DNA of 48,184 nucleotides, from assembly GCA_964614515.1 (NCBI GenBank), contig CAZTPJ010000023.1, forward strand, positions 1 through 48,184, read 5' to 3'. Below are positions 42,485-48,184 of the stretch, piece after piece; the first letter of the stretch is position 1, and each line of letters starts with the position of its first letter. The position numbers and the translations under genes are program-made. This stretch comes from CAZTPJ01 sp964614515. Lineage in GTDB: Bacteria > Planctomycetota > Phycisphaerae > Phycisphaerales > UBA1924. The notes below the pieces were generated by a model. It ran no database searches. It was not told the origin of the DNA and was given only the letters and a program-made list of their open reading frames with translations.

Positions 42485-43816
42485 TCAGCGTCGGCGACGC
42501 GTCGCGATCATCGCGGCGAAGCCGAGGATCACGGCCGCGCCGGGCGCGGGGATGGGCTGAAGGAAGTTCATCGCGACATAATCGCCGAGGGCCAGGCCGG
42601 AGCGATTGCCTTCGACGCCGTCGAAGATCCAATGGACGCCAAGATAAACGCGGCTGATGGCGTTTTCCCACGCGGCTTCGGTGAACGAGTTGAACGTGCG
42701 TTCAACATTGGGGGCGAATGGATCATCCGTGCCGACGGTGAAGGTGATGTCGTCGGTGCCGAAGAACGCCCGCATCACGGCCGCGTGCGCCGCGCCAAAC
42801 GTCGCGTGCCCGGAGGTGTAGGCGGGAAATGGCGGATTGACGACGTTCAGCGGCTCCCACGTCGGGTCGCCTTGCGTGAGTGGGTTGCCATCGTTCTCGC
42901 CTTCGTGGATGCCGGTGACGGGGCGCCAGAAATCGAGTTCGGTGTTGTACTTCGCGTCCCACGCGGCGACAGCCGCGTCGCCCATCGCGAGATTCACCAG
43001 CGCGAAGAGCCGCGCCTTTTCGTATGTGTTCAAGCCCTGCTCCCTTGCAACGACGCTGGTGATGTAGTTGAGGTGTCCCGGTGGCTTGTAGGTTCCGTCG
43101 AAGTCGTTCCCCCAGAAGTGGGCGATCTCGGTCTGCTCGGGGGTGCGAAGGGAGTTGAAGCGCCGCCCGTAGTCCTTGACCTGGTTGTATGCGTCGGCGT
43201 ATTCCTGGCTGCTGAGCGCCGGCGGCGGCGGCGGACGGAACTGGTCGCCGCTGGTCATGGTGAAGGGCGTGACGTTGCCCCAGTGTGGCGCGTGCGGCGC
43301 ACTGAGGTCGGGAGGTGTCGGACGCCAGTGGCCCGGGCCCGGCGTCGGCTGATAGACGATCGGATTCTGGGAGCCGTCGTTTGCGCGGGCGGCGATGACG
43401 GCCTGGGCGGCGGCGATGCCAAGATCAAACCCACGCTGCCGCGCGATCGGATCAGGCTCGCGCGACATCGCCTGGCTCAACTTGGCATCGAACTCAGCCT
43501 CCATGCTCGGGTACGCGGCGCAGAGGATCTGATGGGCGGCCTTGGCCGCGGCGACTCGTCGCGAGGCGCCCTCGGCGTTGGGCAACGTCCCGAGATACGG
43601 CGTATACCCGCCCTGAATCGAGTTCATCGCCTCGAACATGGCGATGTGCATCATCGCGCCGGTGCGGGCGATGGGGCACGGCCCGCCGCCGGTCTCGCGA
43701 ATCGCGTCGCGCAGCATGGCGTCCCAACTCGAAATCACGTCATCGCCATGCGCTGCGCCCGACACTGCGACCAGCAATGCGCCTGCTGCGCACGCCGCCA
43801 ACTTGCCTTGTGTCAT
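42485..43816 (-). CDS. vanadium-dependent haloperoxidase-like PAP2 protein with PEP-CTERM-like tail
   Basis: 443 aa with a signal peptide (about 1-24). The vanadate/phosphate-binding blocks of the PAP2/haloperoxidase superfamily are present: the DFWRPVTGI segment, PAYTSGHATFGAAHA, and SRVYLGVHWIFDG containing the R-x-x-x-G-x-H-x-x-x-D pattern. The enzyme could oxidise halides with H2O2 or be a phosphatase. The C-terminus is IPAPGAAVILGFAAM followed by RRRR, which fits a PEP-CTERM/exosortase sorting tail, so it is probably processed at the cell surface. ATG has GGGAG six bases upstream. The 208 bp to the divergent GspG-like gene hold nothing recognised. Confidence 0.88.
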   Translation of the reverse strand: MTQGKLAACAAGALLVAVSGAAHGDDVISSWDAMLRDAIRETGGGPCPIARTGAMMHIAMFEAMNSIQGGYTPYLGTLPNAEGASRRVAAAKAAHQILCAAYPSMEAEFDAKLSQAMSREPDPIARQRGFDLGIAAAQAVIAARANDGSQNPIVYQPTPGPGHWRPTPPDLSAPHAPHWGNVTPFTMTSGDQFRPPPPPALSSQEYADAYNQVKDYGRRFNSLRTPEQTEIAHFWGNDFDGTYKPPGHLNYITSVVAREQGLNTYEKARLFALVNLAMGDAAVAAWDAKYNTELDFWRPVTGIHEGENDGNPLTQGDPTWEPLNVVNPPFPAYTSGHATFGAAHAAVMRAFFGTDDITFTVGTDDPFAPNVERTFNSFTEAAWENAISRVYLGVHWIFDGVEGNRSGLALGDYVAMNFLQPIPAPGAAVILGFAAMIATRRRR

Positions 43817-44024
43817 GTCTCACTCCCGATGTGTGTGTGACGGCGCCGCCAGCGGGCAGCGCTTTCGTCGCGTTTGGGATCATTGTCGCAGATTGACGAT
43901 TGGGAATCAAGGGCAAGGATGCGCCGTGGCCGCAATTGGGTTCAACGGCGAGGAAATCTGCCGGTACGATAACGGTGGCTGGTCTTCATGGTTCCATTGA
44001 CGCACTCATCTCACGGAGGTTCAC

Positions 44025-44447
44025 ATGCGAACGCGACTGATGCTCATTGTGGTGCTGGCGTTGTGCGGTGCCGGATGTGACCAATCGCCCTCGACATCCA
44101 AGGCAATCACTGGTTCTGCGGCTGCGGGCCGATCGGCCGCGTCGGCGATCAACCTGCGGGATGTGGAGATGGCCGTGCGGCAGTTTGAGATTGACTTGGG
44201 GCGTCTGCCGACGGATCAGGAGGGTTTGGCGGTGTTGGCGGATGCGTCGAAGATCGATGCGAGCCAGCGTGATGGGAGCCGGTGGGCCGGGCCGTATCTG
44301 GATGCGGCGCACCTTGTGGATCGGTATGGGCAGCCGATCGTGTTTCGGCGGACGGAGGATGGTTTCGTGCTGATTTCGTATGGCGAGGATGGCCAGCCTG
44401 GCGGCACGGGTCGCGCGGCGGACTATGAGCATCGTGTGCGTCTGTAG
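44025..44447 (+). CDS. lipoprotein with a GspG (major pseudopilin) C-terminal domain
   Basis: 140 aa. Residues about 50-135 match the globular part of type II secretion major pseudopilins: FEIDLGRLPTDQEGLAVL, RWAGPYLD, DRYGQPIVFR, LISYGEDGQPGGTG. In this family the last loop binds calcium. The normal N-terminal Gly-Phe-Thr-Leu-Ile-Glu helix is absent; in its place is a signal peptide ending in Cys-Gly-Ala-Gly-Cys (Cys18), a lipobox-like site. The protein should be anchored by lipid and cannot be built into a pilus through the usual helix. ATG 44025 has GGAGGT five bases upstream. It stands alone; a TCC-loop repeat starts 4 bp after its stop. Confidence 0.75.
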   Translation: MRTRLMLIVVLALCGAGCDQSPSTSKAITGSAAAGRSAASAINLRDVEMAVRQFEIDLGRLPTDQEGLAVLADASKIDASQRDGSRWAGPYLDAAHLVDRYGQPIVFRRTEDGFVLISYGEDGQPGGTGRAADYEHRVRL

Positions 44448-44450
44448 ATT

Positions 44451-44668
44451 GGGTGGCTCGTCACTCCGTGGCGAGTCTCGTGGGTACTCGGCGACTCCGT
44501 GGCGGGATGATCTTTGTCCAAGGGGCGTCACGTCCCCGCGCCAATCTCCTCACACCAAGAGCGTGAACCCGCTTCCTCATCGCGAAAGCGTGATGGTCGG
44601 TCTATGGGGACGCAGACACCGCTCGCGGAGCGAGCGGACCACCCCTGACACCGCTCGCGGAGCGAGCG
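44451..44668. repeat. repeat-bearing intergenic region with four TCC-loop hairpins
   Basis: The 413 bp from 44448 to 44860 contain no gene. 44451-44479 is a copy with arms CTCGTCAC/GTGGCGAG; 44482-44506 is a worn copy. 44619-44637 and 44651-44668 are near-identical hairpins CCGCTCGC/GCGAGCGG read with loop GGA; on the minus strand the first shows loop TCC, left flank GGGTGG and right flank TGTCT, so it belongs to the same family with other arms. The remaining part to 44845 shows no feature except the Shine-Dalgarno GAGGAG of the next gene. Confidence 0.82.
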
Positions 44669-44860
44669 TTCTACCCGGGACAACGCCTGTCGGGTCGTAC
44701 GACATGGGTCAAATAGGCGAATTGTTCCATGTGGAGGTTGCGAACGGCGAATCCTGAGGTAGGTTCATCAGTGGGTCAGGAACGAGTCGTTCGTTCTGTC
44801 AGTCAAAGTCGTTGGAGCGGGGCGTATGCCCCTCCCCTCTTTCCGTGAGGAGAAGTCTTT

Positions 44861-45430
44861 ATGAAGTACGGTATCACTGCGCTTGTGGGAGTCGCGGGCA
44901 TCGCAACGGCCGCTTTCGGCCAGGCCGGTTGGCGAGTCGATGTGAGCAACAACATCACCGGACCGGGTCAGAATTCGGCGGAGATCACGATTTCGGCGTT
45001 CTTCGCCGCTTCCGATCACGCCTTCGGCGCTGCGTTGTTCAACGTCATCGCCGATGAGGCGGGTTGGGTCGCGGGATCGAACGAAGTGCTCCTGCCTCCT
45101 CCGGCAAATCCCGGCGTGATCGCCGGTGGTTCGATCACGGGCATCACGGCGGGTCAGATTCACTTCCCGCCGGTCGTTCTGGCGAACACGGCCAATCCGA
45201 TCGCGGCGTGGAAGGCCACCTGGTCGACCAATGACTTCTCGCCGCGCGTGGTGAACGTGCGCACCGAGACGACGCGCTTCGACGTGTACATCAGCGCCAC
45301 GACGCCGCAGTCGGCGAGCCGGCTGTCGGGTCTGCTCGAAGGTGCGGGCGAGATCCGCATCGTTCCCGCGCCGTCCGCCCTGGCTCTGCTGGGCCTCGGT
45401 GGTCTGGTTGCCGCCCGCCGGCGACGCTGA
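44861..45430 (+). CDS. PEP-CTERM sorting domain protein
   Basis: 189 aa with a signal peptide ending near Ala-Phe-Gly-Gln-Ala (about 22). The middle is beta-rich, Asn/Gly/Ala-rich and lacks cysteine. The tail VPAPSALALLGLGGLVAA followed by RRRR is the tripartite PEP-CTERM-like signal: short motif, membrane helix, basic cluster. Exosortase would cut it and release or anchor the body in the envelope or matrix. No exosortase gene is in the window. ATG is preceded by GAGGAG. A strong terminator follows. Function of the body unknown. Confidence 0.85.
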   Translation: MKYGITALVGVAGIATAAFGQAGWRVDVSNNITGPGQNSAEITISAFFAASDHAFGAALFNVIADEAGWVAGSNEVLLPPPANPGVIAGGSITGITAGQIHFPPVVLANTANPIAAWKATWSTNDFSPRVVNVRTETTRFDVYISATTPQSASRLSGLLEGAGEIRIVPAPSALALLGLGGLVAARRRR

Positions 45431-45467
45431 ACGGTTGCTCGGCCTGACCGAGATTCGTGACAATCAT

Positions 45468-45503
45468 CGGGCCATCGCCGGAACGGCGATGGCCCGCTTT
45501 GTT
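45468..45503 (+). terminator. Rho-independent terminator after the PEP-CTERM gene
   Basis: Perfect 12-bp stem (CGGGCCATCGCC with GGCGATGGCCCG, loop GGAAC) followed by CTTTGTT. It is 38 bp after the stop codon and separates this gene from skp-lpxD-lpxC. Confidence 0.85.
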
Positions 45504-45580
45504 GCGCCCGGGGGACATAGGATTGCCCGATGTGCAGTTCAGTTCCGTTCGACGACACCGTCAACACAATGGGGAATGCC

Positions 45581-46213
45581 ATGAACATTCGATCGTCACG
45601 CATGGGGGTCATCGCCGGCGGCGCGCTGGCCGCTTCGCTGCTCCTCGCGGGCTTTGGCGTCGGCGCACTGCAGAACACCAGCGTGCGAGCGCAGCCGGCC
45701 ACGGCCGTCGCCGTCGTGGACTTCTCCCGCGTGCTCGAAGCACTCCAGGAGCCAAAGGACCGCGACGCGGATCGGCGATTGCGAGCCGAGCAACTGAGCA
45801 AGGAACTCGAGGCCGAACGGAAGCGTCTTGAGGCACTCGAGGAAGAAATCAATAAACTGCCTCGAAACACACCTGAGTGGCGAGACCTTGTGCTTCGCGG
45901 GCTTCAGGATGCGGCGGCGCTCAAGGCCCGGCAGGAAACGCACCAGGCCTTCCTCGATCAAGAGAAACTGGATTTTCTTCGCGAGATCTATGGCAAAGTG
46001 ACGGACGCGGTCAATCGCGTGGCCGTGCGCGACGGGTGGGAACTGGTGCTGATTGACGACCGCAGCATCACGCTACCGAAGGCTCAGTCGGGTCGCAACG
46101 CGGTTGACGCGGCGATTGCGAGCAAGCGCGTCATCATGGCCGCGGAACGCATTGAACTGACCAACCAGGTCATCACCATGATGAACAACGAATATCAGGC
46201 CCGTCGTCCATGA
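45581..46213 (+). CDS. skp: OmpH/Skp family periplasmic chaperone
   Basis: 210 aa. A signal peptide or anchor covers about 1-35. The body begins with the family strand VAVVDFSRVLEALQE and continues as a long charged coiled coil (about 60-125), then the closing block VAVRDGWELVLID. Skp trimers hold unfolded outer-membrane proteins in the periplasm. The long helical part is the tentacle. ATG 45581 has a GGGGA-like site; earlier in-frame ATGs lack a signal peptide. The stop overlaps the lpxD start (ATGA), a skp-lpxD pairing also seen in proteobacteria. Confidence 0.88.
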   Translation: MNIRSSRMGVIAGGALAASLLLAGFGVGALQNTSVRAQPATAVAVVDFSRVLEALQEPKDRDADRRLRAEQLSKELEAERKRLEALEEEINKLPRNTPEWRDLVLRGLQDAAALKARQETHQAFLDQEKLDFLREIYGKVTDAVNRVAVRDGWELVLIDDRSITLPKAQSGRNAVDAAIASKRVIMAAERIELTNQVITMMNNEYQARRP

Positions 46214-47289
46214 CTTCGGACGGTCCCCTAGACCCATCGGCGCTGACCACGGGCGCTGTGGCGGCGATGGTCGGCGCGACGATCATCGGCCGTGAGGATC
46301 TGCCGCTCACGGGTCTGGCAGGGATCGACCAGGCTGGGCCGGGGGCGTTGACGTTTATTCGTTCTCGCGAGTACGCGGCGAAGTGGGCGACGAGCCGTGC
46401 CACGGCCGCGCTGGTTTCGACCGGCCTTGAACCCATGGGGCACGATCCATCGTCGCGGTCGCTGCTGATGGTTCCGGACGCGGATGCGGCGTTGCTGCGA
46501 TTGCTGGAACGACTCACGCCGCGTGTGACGCATCAGGCGGGAGTTCACGCGACGGCCGTGGTGGATCCAACCGCGAGCGTCGAGGGTGCGTGGATCGGGC
46601 CGTGGTGTACGGTCGGTGCGGGTGCGATGGTTGGGGCGGGCAGTGCGCTGGCGGCGAATGTGAGCCTGGGCGCGAAGGTTCGTGTTGGCGCGGGGTGTGT
46701 GCTGCATCAGGGCGTCGTGGTGCAGGATCGGTGCATCATTGGCGATCGGTGCCTTGTGCATCCGGGGGTGGTGATCGGCGCGGATGGTTTCGGGTATCTG
46801 CCCTCGCCGCGCGGGCACATGAAGATCCCGCACATCGGCATCGTGCGCATCGAGTCCGACGTTGAGATCGGCGCTAACACCTGCATCGACCGCGCCAAGT
46901 TCGGCGAGACCATCGTCGGTCAGGGAACCAAGATCGACAACCTCGTGCAGATCGGGCACAACTGTCGCATCGGCCGGCATTGCATCATCTGTGGACAGGT
47001 CGGGCTTGCGGGGTCCGTCGAGGTGGGCGATGGCACGGTGATCGGGGGGCAGGTGGGCGTGGCGGACAACCGGCGCATCGGCGCGGGCGTGATGATCGGC
47101 GCACAATCCGGCGTCATGGTCGATCTCGCCGATGGCGCCAAGGTGTTCGGATATCCGGCCGGGCCGGCCAGCGCCATGTTGCGCAACTACGCCCTGCTGC
47201 AGCACCTTGCCGAACACATCGCGCGAATCAAGACTCTGGAGAAGCGCGTGGGCACGCTGGAGTCCAGCGCTGCGGCGCCACATCCATGA
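46210..47289 (+). CDS. lpxD: UDP-3-O-acylglucosamine N-acyltransferase
   Basis: 359 aa. An N-terminal uridine-binding domain (about 15-105, with GLAGIDQAGPGALTFI) precedes a left-handed parallel beta-helix of hexapeptide repeats (about 110-325), then a C-terminal helix. The catalytic His250 is in VQIGHNCRIG. It adds the second acyl chain to UDP-GlcN in lipid A synthesis using acyl-ACP. It overlaps both neighbours by ATGA, so skp, lpxD and lpxC are coupled. Length and motifs are normal. Confidence 0.96.
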   Translation: MTSDGPLDPSALTTGAVAAMVGATIIGREDLPLTGLAGIDQAGPGALTFIRSREYAAKWATSRATAALVSTGLEPMGHDPSSRSLLMVPDADAALLRLLERLTPRVTHQAGVHATAVVDPTASVEGAWIGPWCTVGAGAMVGAGSALAANVSLGAKVRVGAGCVLHQGVVVQDRCIIGDRCLVHPGVVIGADGFGYLPSPRGHMKIPHIGIVRIESDVEIGANTCIDRAKFGETIVGQGTKIDNLVQIGHNCRIGRHCIICGQVGLAGSVEVGDGTVIGGQVGVADNRRIGAGVMIGAQSGVMVDLADGAKVFGYPAGPASAMLRNYALLQHLAEHIARIKTLEKRVGTLESSAAAPHP

Positions 47290-48152
47290 GCGGCGCCACA
47301 CATCGAACTCTCGCACGCCCCGTCGAAGTTGACGGCGTTGGCTTGTTCACGTCGCGGCCGGTGCGGGTGCGCATGTTGCCCGCATCGCCCGGCGAGGGCA
47401 TCACGCTGCGACGGCTGGATGTTCGCGAGGCCGTGCCCATTCCCGCGCTGATCGACGACCTTGCCTCGACGCCGGCGCATCCGGCGTTCGCGTCGATGCC
47501 TGCGCGATCCACATCGCTCGCACGCGGCGACGTCAGAGTCGACACTGTCGAGCACATCCTGTCCGCGCTGGCGGGCATGGGCGTGACCGATGCGAGGATC
47601 GAACTCGACGCGGCGGAGTTGCCCATTGATGATGGATCGGGCGTTGTGTTCGCGACGGCCATCGCACGGGCAGAGACGCGAGACCTGCGAACGCCGATCG
47701 AGCCGCTGATTCCGGCGTCGAGCGTGCGCATCGAGGGCAAGGGGGGGGCATTCATCACGGCCGACCCGGCGGAGGTCGCGTCGTATACCTATGAACTTGA
47801 CTATGGCCCAGACTCGCCGATCGAGCGGCAGACGGCGACATGGGATGGCTCACCCGGGACATATTTGCGCGAGATCGCACCGGCGCGGACGTTCTGTCTG
47901 CTCGACGAAGCCACGGCCATGAAGCAACTCGGGCTTTTTCAACGGTTTTCGCCGCGAGATCTGCTGGTATTCGGGCCGGGGGGACCGATCGACAACACGC
48001 TTCGCTGGGCGAACGAACCGGCACGGCACAAGGTGCTGGACCTGATCGGCGACTTGTCGCTGGTTGGGCGTCCGCTTGTGGCGCGGGTTGTGGCGCATCG
48101 GTCCGGACACTCGCTGAATCACGAGATGGCGCGACGGTTGCGCGAGATTTGA
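47286..48152 (+). CDS. lpxC: UDP-3-O-acyl-N-acetylglucosamine deacetylase
   Basis: 288 aa, the zinc enzyme for the committed step of lipid A synthesis. Zinc ligands are His90 (VEHILSAL), His248 and Asp252 (ARHKVLDLIGDL); Glu89 is the general base and His275 (RSGHSLN) the general acid. It is slightly shorter than E. coli LpxC (305). Some relatives carry LpxC fused to FabZ; here a stop at 48152 ends it alone. The last 32 bp of the window contain GGAGGAG, possibly the ribosome site of the next lipid A gene. Confidence 0.95.
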   Translation: MSGATHRTLARPVEVDGVGLFTSRPVRVRMLPASPGEGITLRRLDVREAVPIPALIDDLASTPAHPAFASMPARSTSLARGDVRVDTVEHILSALAGMGVTDARIELDAAELPIDDGSGVVFATAIARAETRDLRTPIEPLIPASSVRIEGKGGAFITADPAEVASYTYELDYGPDSPIERQTATWDGSPGTYLREIAPARTFCLLDEATAMKQLGLFQRFSPRDLLVFGPGGPIDNTLRWANEPARHKVLDLIGDLSLVGRPLVARVVAHRSGHSLNHEMARRLREI

Positions 48153-48184
48153 TGTTGGGTTTGTTCGACGTGCGGAGGAGTGTT

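Noticed and set aside
1..48184. tRNA, rRNA, riboswitch or IS element
   Set aside because: No cloverleaf, rRNA core sequence, known aptamer motif or transposase-like frame was found by eye; faint RNA genes could still be missed.

Overview
The window is a high-GC (roughly 65 percent by eye) bacterial chromosome segment. It was probably assembled from a metagenome, because a 10-N scaffold gap sits at 13680-13689. Three things point to Planctomycetota, most likely a Phycisphaerae-like lineage: a Gram-negative-type LPS gene set, two proteins with a PEP-CTERM-like tail (Pro-Ala-Pro, hydrophobic helix, RRRR), and pseudopilin-type and haloperoxidase genes typical of that phylum. This placement is inference. 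No rRNA, tRNA, CRISPR, IS element or phage module was recognised. About 38 genes are supported. Many starts lack a Shine-Dalgarno sequence, and ATG/GTG choices were made from domain boundaries.

Layout. 1-2.7 kb: two unknown proteins. 2.8-4.4 kb: SPOR-type lipoprotein and a FlgM-like small protein. 4.4-9.2 kb (minus): kdsD-kdsC-lptC/lptA-like fusion, for Kdo synthesis and LPS export. 9.3-16.4 kb: scpA, a vWA protein, a methyltransferase coupled to a large double-vWA membrane protein, and a PagL-like outer-membrane enzyme. 16.4-21.2 kb (minus): flavin oxidoreductase and aldo/keto reductase, then HPt, a PleD-like diguanylate cyclase and a CorC-type CBS protein. 21.4-23.9 kb: elbB and an FHA-GAF histidine kinase. 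23.9-28.9 kb (minus): argG-argH-folC-diacylglycerol-kinase-like operon. 29.2-30.1 kb: dapF. 30.4-37.6 kb (minus): gpmI, a TlpA-like thioredoxin lipid-envelope-type protein, purSL and gmhA. 37.8-41.3 kb: HD-GYP protein, ECF sigma/anti-sigma pair and a pseudopilin. 41.4-45.4 kb: secreted cyclophilin, vanadium haloperoxidase-like protein, a GspG-domain lipoprotein and a PEP-CTERM protein. 45.6-48.2 kb: skp-lpxD-lpxC with ATGA overlaps.

The functional thread is the outer membrane. Lipid A synthesis (lpxD, lpxC), Kdo (kdsD, kdsC), heptose (gmhA), LPS transport (LptC/OstA-like fusion), OMP chaperone (skp) and lipid A remodelling (PagL-like) all lie within 48 kb but in separate units.

The most unusual feature is a population of about 35 short hairpin repeats in several families. 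Within a family the few-base loop (TCC, AGA/TCT or TGAA) and the flanks stay fixed while the two arms change together, so complementarity is kept. One family (about 30 bp, AAGCCC...GGGCTT) occurs mostly as tandem pairs of 36-37-bp period, and in the sense orientation just upstream of argG, dapF and scpA. Copies of these repeats also sit in frame inside conserved genes (purSL, gpmI, scpA, the lptC-like gene), where they encode extra peptide. This resembles in principle the palindromic elements known from Rickettsia proteins and the REP elements of enterobacteria, but I recognise no described family.
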